A stretch of 64,000 nucleotides of DNA from Thunnus maccoyii (Eukaryota > Chordata > Actinopteri > Scombriformes > Scombridae). The translations under genes were made by a program, and so were the position numbers. The DNA lies in assembly GCF_910596095.1 (NCBI RefSeq), contig NC_056539.1:25938501-26002500 (forward strand), given 5' to 3'. The notes under the pieces are model-generated. The model had not been told where the DNA came from, did no database searches, and saw nothing but the letters and a program-made list of their open reading frames with translations. Positions 48,601 to 59,039 of the stretch are shown here, piece after piece; position 1 is the first letter of the stretch, and each line of letters begins with the position of its first letter.

Positions 48601-50785
48601 GTGATTAAACCTCTTCAGGACTGTCTGGTCGCTACTTCTTCTTCTTCTTCTACTTCTTCTTTGCCGCCCTGTTAGTTTTGGTGCACCTCGGGCAGGATGG
48701 GAAATTTTACACTTTGATTACCTTAATTACTTAATTCTTACTAATTCTTTAAGTTTGAAGAACTCACATATTCCTGGCATTTCTATCTTCAACTCGAGTA
48801 GAGGACTATTTAGGCAGAATAACTGAGAAACCTTAAATGATGTTTCTGCTTTTCAGCCACTTTTATACATGTGGTAATTAAGCTCCATATTTATGCAGTG
48901 GCATTTAGGGCTGCCTGTATACTAATGTACCAATGTACGAAAAAATTGGCACAGTATTTAAACTGGAAATGAGCTCTCCAGTGTCCCATTGTTGTTTGAC
49001 TTGGCCAATAATGGAAGGTTTGCCTCTATTTTGTCTGTTGACAGACACACAAAGTTTAACAATGTTATGTGAGTCCCTTTGGAAGTTATCCCTTTTGGTA
49101 TGAATCAATAGTCACTCCCACACACTTATGGCAAAGTTAGAAAAGTGAATGTTTTTTCTACACTGTTCCATGACCAACCTTTGGAATTAGTTTAGTCCAT
49201 ATCATTTATAAGACAGTGAATACGATGAGAGGTTGTGATGGTTTTTTTTGCTAAAAAAGCAGACAAAATGGTGTTAAATAACACACAAGTTCTGTCCAAT
49301 TCTGTTGGCAAACTTGCATTTATTTTTCATATACTATGCCAGGCAGAAAAGGAGTAATCCACAGTACTTAGTGTACTTTTTATGTGTTTCAAAGGAGGAC
49401 CTCAGCTGCTTCACACAATGTGTATTTGATCCCCTGTAGGGTTCAGCAGCCAAGAGATGTTGCAGAAAGTGTAAATGAACATTACTCTACTTGGAGAAAA
49501 TCCATATCTGTAATTATCAGTTCCAGGTGAATGCCAGACAGCAATACCAGCTGTGGTGCTAATGAAGATCTCTTACCATGGATACCATGAGTGCTGCTCA
49601 CATCACACACTCTCAGCCTTTTTATGTGAAAGACTCTGAAAAACACCTTCACTTCAGACAAGTGACCCTGACTTCAAAATACTGGAACTCCATATGAAGA
49701 TAGAGAGAACCATCTGATAAAAATCAGGTTATTTTCAGCCTAGACATCTGGTGTGAACACTTTTTTTAACAGTCACTGTTCTTATTTTAACCTAAAATGA
49801 CTAGAACTTTTGTTCCTTAGTCACTGGCCACATTTCTCAGCCTGAAACATATTGACATGAGCTCTGTCCATGCTGCAGGTCAGCGGCATGAAGAAGGACA
49901 CTGAGGATCAAAACATGGAGACTGACAAGATGAAGCTGAGCAGCAAAATATCAGACAGTCTCTGGAGAGGAGCACCAGACTCAGCAAAAAAAGATTTACT
50001 GAGACAGATGAGACCTTTTATGTGACATAAAGTTTCCGAACTCTTTAGAATTTCTTGGACGCCTGCATGGTCTATGATGCCTCTAAAGTGCTGTAACTCT
50101 GTAATATGTGTTAGTGTACTGCAATATGTGTCCAATGAGGTTGAGAAGTGCTTTATTTCCCTTTTTTCATGAGAAAGAATAGTAATCAAAGGTATGGTAA
50201 TCCTGGTTTCATTTTCTAACTCTTTTCTATCTGTTAGATGAAGTTGCCTGGGATGCAAGCCATCGTTTCTTGAATAGATATGACTGGAAAGAAGTATCTC
50301 ATCTCATCTCTTTGGATCATCTCATCATAAATCACATTTGCACAAGCCTTCCTAAATTCTCCATAAAGTTTTCTCCTTGTTTGTGCTCAATGAGCCACAG
50401 TCACATACATCACAGTGGGCAAGGTGACTGAGCTACAGTCTGGGTCATGAATGATCACACTGAATCATCTCACAAACATAAAGACATGCACACAAAGGTG
50501 GGGAAAAATGCCCTTTTTGGGGGGTGCACCTTCTCTGTCATGGATTTATTGTAAACTAATTTGTATTCCTAACTTCCTCTTTATTTGTTCAGCTTTGCAC
50601 GCCAAAACTTGCCTAAAGGTAAGGGGCCAAATACTATATGTTCCAAAACGGTATATGTGGTGTGCATAGTGAAAGGATATCTGACTTGACAGGAAAAAAA
50701 TGAGAAAAAAGAGAGAAAGACAAAAAAAACAACAACAAAAAAACACTGAAAAGGTTAAAATTGATTCTGGCATCAAGAAGTCCAT
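45676..50785. other. Non-coding interval, no gene seen
   Basis: No exon could be supported. A pyrimidine-rich stretch lies at 47700-47875, and (CTT)n-like sequence at 48636-48661. A 48-codon frame after a CTGCAG acceptor-like site at about 49880 (MKKDTEDQNMETDKMK) ends in a stop and has a competing antisense frame, so it is not called. Confidence 0.45.
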
Positions 50786-51001
50786 TTAATCAAGCTCTTT
50801 AAGCAATGCAATGGTGTTGTGCAGACTCCTTGCTCGATACAGCTCATTAATATTGTCCCAAAACTTTACCCATTCATCACAGGCTTTGTAGAAGTCAGAT
50901 CCCTTGTAACAAAGCTCTCTACTGTCTGTTTCAGCAGTGTGTGTGACAGTCTGGCATTTGCCCTCCCAGGAAAGAGCACGTCCATGTTTCATCACCACCA
51001 T
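50786..51001 (-). other. Unassigned 71-codon open frame, possible coding fragment
   Basis: Contains CDEWVKFWDNINELYRARSL and SLHNTIALLKELD, with an amphipathic-helix look and protein-like residue usage, ending in a stop. Upstream the frame extends only to a stop near 51034, with no clear acceptor. It could be the last exon of an unknown gene, a fragment of a mobile-element protein, or chance. I do not recognise it. Confidence 0.2.
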
Positions 51002-51091
51002 GCTACAGTCCAGCAGACGGACAGAAATTTACATCACGTCCCGCAGTCCATGTGTGTCTGTGGTTTCCTTTATAAGCCAAGGAGGGGAGAA

Positions 51092-51107
51092 GGGGGGGGG
51101 GGGGGGG
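51092..51107. repeat. G16 homopolymer
   Basis: Sixteen consecutive G follow GGAGGGGAGAA, a strong candidate for quadruplex folding and for sequencing error. Confidence 0.9.
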
Positions 51108-51242
51108 TCATTGATAAGTTGTTTTTTTATGTAAAATGTCACAGATTCTGACTATGAAAAGATTAGCTACAGTGAGGCTCTGTATCTGAAAACTAATTGG
51201 ACGAAAAAATACATTTGACTTTCTGTTTTGAATATGAAGAAG

Positions 51243-51244
<2 letters not shown>

Positions 51245-51296
<52 letters not shown>
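51245..51296. repeat. (GT)26 microsatellite
   Basis: Pure GT repeat of 52 bases, then interrupted GTATGT units. Confidence 0.95.
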
Positions 51297-51303
<7 letters not shown>

Positions 51304-51309
51304 TATGTG

Positions 51310-52044
51310 TTTATGAGTATGTGACTGTGTTTGTACATTTATCGCCCATTCATGAATAAAGATTTGCTTGGAGTGCAGCAGCTGCTGCTCACATGCTCTG
51401 TTGTCAGATTGGTTTGTGGCTCTCTCTAATTATAATCCATTTGAACAGTAGTGCTCACATTTCAATTTCATTTGATCATAGCATCATTGTACCTGCCGAG
51501 AGCTGTGTTGGTAAAACAGAAGTGATGTTAATTCTCTTTCATGCCATATCAAAGCATTATATCTGTAGAAAAAAGGGCCAAAAACACAGCTGAACTACAC
51601 AAAAGAATATAGTTATGCAGCTTAAATGAACATTTTGTACAGTTAATGGAGGAATTTCTAGCATTATCTTGATTTGATATATGTTTCCTCATCTTAATTT
51701 CTAAAATAACTAAAATACCACAGACAGGATAAAAAGCACAAATCATACAGATGGTTAGGTGCATGCACTTTACTTTTTGTGATATCAAAAATGAGTTTAT
51801 CATGGTTGATTCCTACGTACAGGTGAGGTATGATATGATGAGTCATTGTAAAAGAAAATGGAGCTAGAGTTTCTCAAGGCTGTCTCAGAGTACAACAACA
51901 AGGAATTGAAGAAAACACCCAAGAGAGTTACATCAAAGAGATTAAAAAAAACACAGTTCCTACCTTATGCGAGTCAGTCTTGGTAGACATCAAGATTTTT
52001 ATCAAGTTGACATGTAAGTGAAACAAGGCTGTAATCTCCAATGT
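51310..52044. other. Non-coding interval, no gene seen
   Basis: No recognisable feature on either strand. Confidence 0.5.
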
Positions 52045-52260
52045 TACTTAAAGGAACAGTTAAAAATTAAGGGACGTACGTGTTTTCACTTTCTTGCTAA
52101 CTCCTAAAACCACAACTTGTCATTTTTACGATTCAGCATGTGTACGGGTTAAACAAACAGAATGCTATGTGTGAATTACTGAGCTTTAGAGGTGGTAGAC
52201 AGACTTTTTGTCAGTAAACCTTTGGCCAGGGCTAGACTAGCTGTTTCCCCACTGCTACAT
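52045..52260 (+). repeat. Degraded teleost interspersed repeat ('TTAAAGGAACAGTT' type)
   Basis: Starts CTTAAAGGAACAGTTAAAAA, with CACTTTCTTGCTAACT, GTACGGGTTAAACAAACA, GAGCTTTAGAGGTGGTAGAC and GGCTAGACTAGCTGTTTCC. This order matches a very common fish repeat (TTAAAGGAACAGTTCGACAT... ending with the AGCTAGCCTGG and TTTAGAGGTG blocks). It again starts TTAAAGG. Confidence 0.6.
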
Positions 52261-52324
52261 AAACAAACAATGGTAGTTGGATTTGGTTTCTCTTCCCCAT
52301 TCTTTATTCAAAATAAAAACTCCT

Positions 52325-52530
52325 CAAATACATCCAAACATGTTCAAGCCTGAATCAGATCAGATATGTGGAAGTGGACAATGTGAACAACCCATGGAAC
52401 AAACTTAGCAACAATCTTAACAACAAAGGCTATGGAACGGACGGCCGTGTGTGAGTATACACAAACAATCGGATTTGCTAACGGAGCATTCAGAGGTGAC
52501 TGAAACCTGTACTTTTTACTTTCAGGGAGC
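52325..52530. repeat. Probable interspersed repeat
   Basis: The run CAACCCATGGAACAAACTTA, GCAACAATCTTAACAACAAA and GGAACGGACGGCCGTGTGTG has the feel of a dispersed fish repeat I have met before, but I cannot name it. The - strand open frame across it is not convincing. Confidence 0.3.
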
Positions 52531-52934
52531 ATTTTTACATATGTTCACCTCAAGTTTGGAACTTTGACCATGTTGTATTAAAGAATATAAATTACTGAAA
52601 ATCACAAAAAGCATATGTCCCTTTTAAAAGTCTCTGGTTGAACATAATGTATGTTCATCTTGAAAGAATTTTTCACTCCCACTACTGAGAAAGGTTTAGA
52701 TTCTTGGTAAACATCTGCTAGATCATTCGATCAAGGAAAAACAAACCGTTATTGATTAAAAGAGCTCATTTTGTGGCTGTTAGTTGCAAGAAAGGTTTCT
52801 GCTTCCCCCCATCATTGCTGATGGTTTGTATCGTCCTGCCAACTTGGGATATCTTTAATTTAAATGGAAATGAGACACTGGTCCTTATAGATTGAGGATC
52901 AGGTGCCTGGTCAGTGCTAGATCAGCCTCTCCTC
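52531..52934. other. Non-coding stretch, nothing seen
   Basis: No supported feature. Confidence 0.5.
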
Positions 52935-52952
52935 TGTGTGTGCATGTGTGTT

Positions 52953-53007
<55 letters not shown>

Positions 53008-53640
53008 AGGCGTGTGTGTGTGTGTGAGTGTTCTTGTACTTCTGTCTTTGTGAGTTTTAGAACTTGAGAGGGGACAATCTTGGAAAGTGAGGATATTTTG
53101 GCCAGTCTTTTTGAGGGTTAAGGATTAGTTTTAGAGTTAAGCATTTAGGTTATTGTGTATTTCAGTGAATATATGGTGTCTCAGAGCAAGATCAGAGGAC
53201 ATGTCATCCTTTACATTAAAAAGGTAGGTTTGAAATCAATAAAAACATTAAATTTCAACCTAACATCAGGTAGATGCATTTTGAGTGTTTTGTTTAAAAA
53301 CAAGGGAAGGAGGTAAAGGGAGAGTATATTTATCTGGATGAGATAAATATGCAAGATGAGTTGAGTTGAGATTTTATGTATGTGTGTTTGTGACTTTATG
53401 CCTATTTGAGACAAACAGCAGATGCAGAAAATGTAAACCATTGTATTTTAGGATTAAGATTAATGTTTAAGGTTAGTGCTGGGGTGAGGCATGCAGTGGT
53501 TATGGTTAATGTTAGTTTCCAGGGAATGAATGTAAGGAAATGCAATGTTCTCTTAAGTGATGAAAATTATTTTTTGTGTGTTTGTGCGTCAGAGTCATGC
53601 ACCTTTTCACTTGCCAAAAATTTCAGAGTGTGTGCAGGTG
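52935..53640. repeat. Long (TG)n tract with associated GGTTAAGG-type repeat
   Basis: TG repeats run from 52935 to 53026 with two TTTAGG interruptions. They are followed by GTTCTTGTACTTCTGTCTTTG, GAAAGTGAGGATATTTTGGC, GGGTTAAGGATTAGTTTTAG and ATGTTTAAGGTTAGTG. This is a known teleost arrangement in which a GGGTTAAG-rich unit is linked to TG repeats. No coding content. Confidence 0.6.
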
Positions 53641-53767
53641 TGTGGGTGTGAATCTGGGCCTCTGTGCATTCATGTGTGTGAAATGAAGAGTTATTGAAGT
53701 GACTGTATTTATTCCTGCGTGCATCACTAACCGCTTCCATATATCAGTGGTTATGTCCCAGGTCACC

Positions 53768-53830
53768 CTCTCCTCTCCTCTCCTCTCCTCTCCTCTCCTC
53801 TCCTCTCCTCTCCTCTCCTCTCCTCTCCCC
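53768..53830. repeat. (TCCTC)n pentanucleotide microsatellite
   Basis: About 12 pentamer units, the last ones changed to TCCCC. Pure pyrimidine on the + strand. Confidence 0.95.
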
Positions 53831-54106
53831 TCCCCTCCTCTGCTTTCATTCCTCCTCTACTATCTTATCTCCTAAACAGTTAGAAGAAGATGAACCAAAT
53901 TACCCTCTGACACAAGACATTACCCCAATTGTCTTAAAGCTTAAGATGCACATCTAAAACTGTGATTCACATATTCTTAAAATAAAGGACTACTTTATTG
54001 TGTTGTAGGATGAGAATACATCATCTCCCTGTATTTCACAAAATATCATCATCACTATTAACAAATTGTCGTACATCTGTTCACGAGAACACTCCCCTTT
54101 TCTCCC

Positions 54107-54237
54107 AGTTGGACCTAGGAGGTATAATAAACACAGATGGAGTTTTCTTGCCAGAGGGATCACCTGGAGAAAAACATGGTGACTCTGAAGAGGAACATGA
54201 TGAAAAACAAGTCATTGAGACTAACGGAACTGTGTAG
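54107..54237 (+). CDS. Candidate 3'-terminal exon of an unidentified gene
   Basis: A pyrimidine-rich acceptor (CCCTTTTCTCCCAG, ending at 54107) leads into about 43 open codons: LDLGGIINTDGVFLPEGSPG (start of the exon), then an acidic stretch EKHGDSEEEHDEKQ and the end VIETNGTV before a TAG at 54235-54237. An AATAAA follows at 54445-54450, about 210 bases downstream, which is where a polyadenylation signal for a last exon would sit. The residue mix (acidic, Gly/Pro, few Cys) looks like a cytosolic protein tail. No upstream exons could be linked and I do not recognise the protein; it may be chance. Confidence 0.25.
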
Positions 54238-55161
54238 GTGACAGTGAAAAGCCCTTTTTGATATAGCTATACATAAGTCACATATTTCAATGCATTTTAA
54301 TCTGAACATTTTACGGCTGTACATGAACTTTTATGGGATGTGAATGATAACTTCTCATGTTGTTCCAAAGTGATCAAAACCAGTCGTTGTGTGAGATGCT
54401 TTTTGAAGGAAACATGACTTTTTTCGCTATTTCATTTAAATCTGAATAAAATTTACCGCTGTGAGAATACATCAGTAACATTTTGCTTCCCAGTGATGTT
54501 TTAGCTCCCCTCTTTGGGTCCATTTTAAGGTAGCCACTTTAAATTTGGTCATTGCTGATATTTGTCCAGTAGGGGGTCATGTAATGCAACTGGAATGAAC
54601 AGATTTTTTTTTTTTAAAAATCCCAAAAAGCAAACCAATAAGTAAATTAGTGATGTAACCAAACGAAAGGTTGTCTTTGTTTTTTTTCACCAACCCCCCC
54701 ACTACAGCCCTCTTTATCTCTCTGAGAGAGTGTGCTGGCGGGATTGACAGAGGAAAAATAGAAGTGCATCATCCAGCTCCAGGGACACAGCATGAATTCT
54801 CTGAATGTTCACAGTTTTCAAACAGATCTTCTGCATACAATTGTACATTTAACTTTTGTTTAACATGACTTAAAACATTAGCTGTATTTGAAAAGGGATT
54901 TCACCTGACACTTCTTAACATGCTCCATCAACCCAGGCCTTGCTCCAAGGCCTACATCAGAGCAGGGATCTGCTCTTCATGACTTCCTCAAAAACAGACA
55001 TTCAGTAACCAAATGCAGCACAAGAGGCAATGAACTGTCATCTAAGATACAGACTGAGAGACCAATCTGTCTATTATGACAAATGAGTTACCAGTGGATA
55101 CACGGTGCAGGATGAATGTTTTGCAAAACTCACTTTCCAGCTTACAGCGTACAACATGAAC
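54238..55161. other. Non-coding stretch, no gene seen
   Basis: Contains the AATAAA at 54445 and a T-rich/A-rich run at 54603-54621. Nothing else is recognisable. Confidence 0.5.
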
Positions 55162-55201
55162 TTAAAGGATCAGGCTGGCGATTTTATAGATTTTTCTGAT
55201 T
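55162..55201 (+). repeat. TTAAAGG-family repeat, copy 3, left part
   Basis: TTAAAGGATCAGGCTGGCGA then TTTT...TTTTTCTGATT matches the left end of the family (compare 63764 and 23634). The copy is cut at TGATT (55197-55201) by the LTR retrotransposon and resumes at 58401. Confidence 0.75.
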
Positions 55202-55394
55202 TGTAAAGTTCAAGAATCAAACTCCAACACAGCAAAGTAGTATTTAAATTCTTTATTGAGCTTATTGAACTTAAGTGGTACATGTTTCTCTCTTGGCTAC
55301 TGCAGCCATCTCTGGGCTCCGGGCTCTCTAGGTTTTTCCTAATCAAATTATAACATAAGAAACACCACATGCATTATAAGTCACGAGCATCACA
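55202..55394 (-). repeat. 3' LTR of the Gypsy element
   Basis: 193 bases, TG...CA at its ends. Its last bases (CAAATTATAACATAAGAAAC, then CACATGCATTATAAG) match the remnant at 58347-58400 with roughly 80% identity. An AATAAA on the - strand (55252-55257) could be the element's polyadenylation signal. Confidence 0.8.
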
Positions 55395-55410
55395 ACCCTC
55401 TTTTCCTTAC
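55395..55410 (-). other. Polypurine tract of the Gypsy element
   Basis: On the - strand AAGGAAAAGAGGG lies immediately before the LTR start, the expected position of the plus-strand primer. Confidence 0.65.
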
Positions 55411-55517
55411 ATTTTTTAAACAATAGCTGTTAGCCAGTCCAAATCTTTCTTTTGCATTATACCTTTCTGTCCATTCACATTATGCAACGTCAGTGAGGTA
55501 TGGCAGGGGTCTTCTGT

Positions 55518-57795
55518 TTATCCTGACTGGGTATCCATGAACAGGTGACTGTGACCTGGGGGGTGAGAGGCTAAGGGTTCTGGGGTTTGTTCAGGATGGA
55601 TTTTAGTCCAGTCCATGGCACGTTGTCCACCATCCAAGACTTTCAACCCATATGACTGAGAATGGTGATTTTCAACCACTGGTAGAGTCTTAAAGTGGAA
55701 GGAGTTTCTGGTGATGTTTTGGTCATTGATGGAACCTTTGACAGCAATGATCATTTATGGCCAGGGATTGAAGCCAGGGCATAGCTTCCCTTCCTTCTTT
55801 TGACAACACTGGGCCATGTCGCCCACTTTCAGAGCCAAACGAGCAACATGGCGCATCCTGTCAGTATTGTGTTTCATCCTGTTCTTTGCCACTGCATCTG
55901 GTTGTTGTAGCAGGTAGATTCAGGCAGGAGATTCAGGCAGTTTGATTCTGAGGGGCCTACCAAATAGCACATTAGCAGGAGCCATTCCAGTCGAGCAGTG
56001 AGGCGTGGCACGGTAGTTGCAGAGGAACACATACAAAGTCTGTTTCCATGGACGACCTTCAACATGGGCAGCACGTATAGTCTTTTCAAGGGTACACATA
56101 AGACATTCAGCCTCTGTATTGGTCTAAGGCCACAGTGGAGTTATCTTCCTATGTCTGGAACCCAAGTATGTTGCAAAGTCTGCATATTCTGAGCTTTTGA
56201 AGAATGGGCCATTGGCTGTTTTGACCTCAAGTTGAATTCCCAATGAAGAGAATATTTTGCCATAGAATCTCTAACTCTGGATACCTGGACTACCAATAGG
56301 TAATCATCAGAGGGGAATGGACCACAGAAATTCACACCAACTTTTTCCCATGGTGATGATGGCAGCTCAGACATGCATAGAGGTTTGTTGTGTGTGATTG
56401 GGCACAACAATCTGAAATGGTATGCTGCCAATTATCATAGTTTCTACTTGTTTTGTCAATGCCAGGGAACCAGACTTTATCTCTGATCAACTTCTTAGTT
56501 TTGACCACCCCCTGGTGGCCTACGTGTGCAAGTGATATTGCCCTAATTTGTAAAGAATGGGGGAAAACAATCCCTGTGCACCATAGCATAGTGTCATCAG
56601 TAGCAGTCACTGTCAGTTCATCCTTGATTTTCTTGAATTACATTGGAGCAGCAACATCAAGTCCATCAGCAAAATCCTGCTGCTCAGACAGTGACCCCCA
56701 CAAGCCTTCTTTGATGAGTGGAATGACTTTGCATAAAGTGGGGTCAGCTTTGGTTGCATACTGAATTTCAGCCAGTGTCATTGCCTTAGAGACAGCATTT
56801 GCAGTAACAAAATTCACATATTCTTCTGCTTGAAGTGTCCTGAGAGATATGTGATACTTGTGCAGGGTGGCGTGACGTATAGCCCACCGGGTTGTCCTTA
56901 CCAGACTCGTAATGGACTGTTTAGTTGTAAGGCTGCAGACATAGACTCTGCAGGTGGCCCAGCTTTGGGGTTGTTGAAATCCATTCCCAAGGTTTGTGAT
57001 CACTGACAAGGGTAAATGGTGGTCCGTAGAGGTATATGTGAAAATGTTCACAGTCCCATACAATGGTAAATGCTTCACATTCTGTTTGTGAATATTTTTG
57101 TTCAGTGGGGGACAGCGCTCTACTTGCATAACTTATCACACTAGCCAGTTCATTTGGGCCATTTCTTTGTGTCAATACAGCCCCAAGACCTACTGGACTT
57201 GATCAACTACTAGTTCAGTTAGTTTGTGTGGGTAAAAGTAGGTCATCACAGCATCACTTGTTAGGCTTTGTTTCATCTCATTAAGAGACCTGTAATGCTC
57301 TTCTGCCCAAGTCCAGCAAGTAGTCTTTTTTGTAAGTTCCCTCAAAGGTTGAGTTATTGTGGCAAAACCCTTGATGAAATGGGCACTATAATTTGCCATG
57401 CCAAGAAAACCGTGGACCTCACTGGCATTTGTTGGGGAAGCAGCGTCATGAAGCGCCTGAACCTTCCTGGGGTCAGGAGAGAATCCTCCATCTGACAATG
57501 TGTAACCCGAAGAAGTCCAGAGTGGTTTGTGCTTATGAGCACTTTGCCTTGTTGACAGGTTCATCTCCCTCAGTCGCTGAAATGTTGCCCTAAGAGCTTG
57601 ATCATGGGCAGCCGTCATTCTGCCAAAAACCAAAATCTCATCACTTAGGTTGATAGCCCCTCAGATGCCAGCCGGGGCTTGTTGAATGGCATTTTGAAAC
57701 ACCTCTGCAGCAAAGGAAACTCCAAAACTCAGTCTTTTGTAACGTTGCAGTTCTACACATGGGTGTAGATTTGTGTATGGATGGTAGGGACATGA
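55518..57795 (-). pseudogene. Broken Gypsy pol: reverse transcriptase, RNase H, integrase
   Basis: Read from high to low coordinates. The reverse transcriptase C-terminal half (about 57795-57190) shows RYKRLSFGVSFAAEVFQ, a stop codon, SDEILVFGR at the position of the catalytic DD box (second Asp is Glu) and VHGFLGMANYSAHFI. RNase H (about 57190-56900) has SYASRALSPTEQKYSQTE and LVSDHKP. Integrase (about 56600-55900) has HVGHQG (zinc-binding region), WEKVGVNFCGPFP and NYRATPHCSTGMAP. A C-terminal tail continues to about 55518. Several frameshifts and stops break the reading, so no product is expected. Sequence style fits the 'K02A2.6-like' Gypsy lineage of animals; the lineage name is from memory. 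Confidence 0.8.
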
Positions 57796-58304
57796 CCTTA
57801 TAGTTAAAATTATCGTATTTTGAGAAAAAATATCATACGCAAGTCATAACCAAGAAAACAAATAGGCATAAATGTGTAGATAATTTCAGAAAACACGTTG
57901 CTGTGTTCACGGACACCTCATAAAGTCCCACTTTGAAAATGCATGGTAACAAATACGACTCAAAAAACTTTTCTAAATTACTAATGTAAATATCTTATTA
58001 AATGAGGCATATAAGAGAAAAAACATGTATGTTAGATGCAATATTTAGATGTTATTCTAGACATCTAGGCTACTGTCCAATTTGTTGTGTCTTTCCTCTA
58101 CACTGTAGATGTGAGTTCCACAGCACTGGAAGGCAGCAATTGATGCAACTTGTGGGATGTAGCACGTACAGGTTGCCCTGCACTAATACTAAGTGTCATA
58201 AAATGATCAAATTATCATACATTGTGGGACTTCTGGCATAACTGATCGTACAGAGGAAAAAATGATCATACAACACAATAATTATCGTACAACTGGCAAC
58301 ACTG
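57796..58304. mobile_element. AT-rich insertion with repeated ATCGTAC-like words
   Basis: TTATCGTATTTTG, AACTGATCGTACAG, ATGATCATACAAC and AATTATCGTACAACTGGCAA occur near both ends. The right end GGCAACACTG reads CAGTGTTGCC on the - strand, a familiar terminus of a dispersed hAT-like fish repeat. It sits where gag and most of the 5' LTR of the Gypsy element should be. The left end is not resolved. Confidence 0.4.
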
Positions 58305-58346
58305 GTCTCAAGGTTCTTCCAAGCATACTACGACAAAATAAAACAC

Positions 58347-58400
58347 TATCAAATTACAATATAAGAAACATCACATGCATTATAAGCCATAAACATTACA
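58347..58400 (-). repeat. 5' LTR remnant of the Gypsy element
   Basis: 54 bases align with the end of the LTR at 55202-55394 and finish in CATTACA before the TGATT duplication. The rest of this LTR and the primer-binding site are gone. Confidence 0.75.
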
Positions 58401-58460
58401 TGATTGTCAACAAATCTCATGTGGAGAGCCACAAACTCTTGATGATATGCGACACTGTAA
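58401..58460 (+). repeat. TTAAAGG-family repeat, copy 3, right part
   Basis: TGATTGTCAACAAATCTCATG then TGGAGAGCC continues exactly where the left part at 55201 stops, with the TGATT counted twice. Similarity fades after about 58450. Confidence 0.65.
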
Positions 58461-59035
58461 ATGTTTCAAAGAACTTGAGGAAATAAAGGATGGGGGCAAC
58501 ATTAAGATGATATAGGGCTGACTCAAATAAAAATGCTGTACTTACAATGTAGATCTAATTACATCACAGTATACTGCATCCATACATTCTGAGCATTAGT
58601 GGTGTTGGGAATGTGACCCTTCATGTTAGTGCATTGCTCTTTCCACTTCATTTTTGAATTTAAACATATTTGAATATACTCTGCAGGTTTATTTGCTAGG
58701 GACAAAAATATGTATCTTTTACATTAGCCCAGTTATGGTGCATCACTTGGCTACAGAGGAGGTAAATGGATGTGAGGTACTCTTGGCACAGTCAAATAAA
58801 AATCAATCAATAACAGCCATTGTGTCAAAGATGCCATGATCAATGTGTTATGCCACAGGGAGGCTATTTATTAGAATGAACAATTAACTGTGAAGGCATT
58901 TTTTTCTCTAAAAATTGAGAAGGTATGTATACTAAGTGTCGGCTACGCAAACTGAAATTCATCTGTGAAGAAAAACTTCTCTCTCACATATATAATAATG
59001 CATCCAACCAACACAACTACACCAATCAGATTTTC
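58461..59035. other. Non-coding stretch, no gene seen
   Basis: AT-rich with no recognisable feature. Confidence 0.5.
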
Positions 59036-59039
59036 TGGC

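Larger units (their letters stand above)
55202..58400 (-). mobile_element. Decayed Ty3/Gypsy LTR retrotransposon, inserted in an older repeat
   Basis: The element begins TG and ends CA on both sides and is flanked by a perfect 5-bp duplication TGATT (55197-55201 and 58401-58405). The 3' LTR is 55202-55394. A purine tract (AAGGAAAAGAGGG on the - strand) abuts it, as required for plus-strand priming. The 5' LTR survives only as 54 bases at 58347-58400. Between them lie reverse transcriptase, RNase H and integrase remnants in the order RT-RNH-IN, the Ty3/Gypsy order. Gag, protease and the first part of the reverse transcriptase are absent. At about 3.2 kb it is well short of a complete element, and it cannot be autonomous. 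Confidence 0.85.

Noticed and set aside
49878..50026. 48-codon + frame (KKDTEDQNMETDKMK...) after a CTGCAG acceptor-like site
   Set aside because: It has a longer competing antisense frame, no polyadenylation signal nearby and no recognisable family.
49908..50258. 116-codon - strand open frame
   Set aside because: No initiation or splice context and no domain; length is within chance for an AT-moderate stretch of this size.
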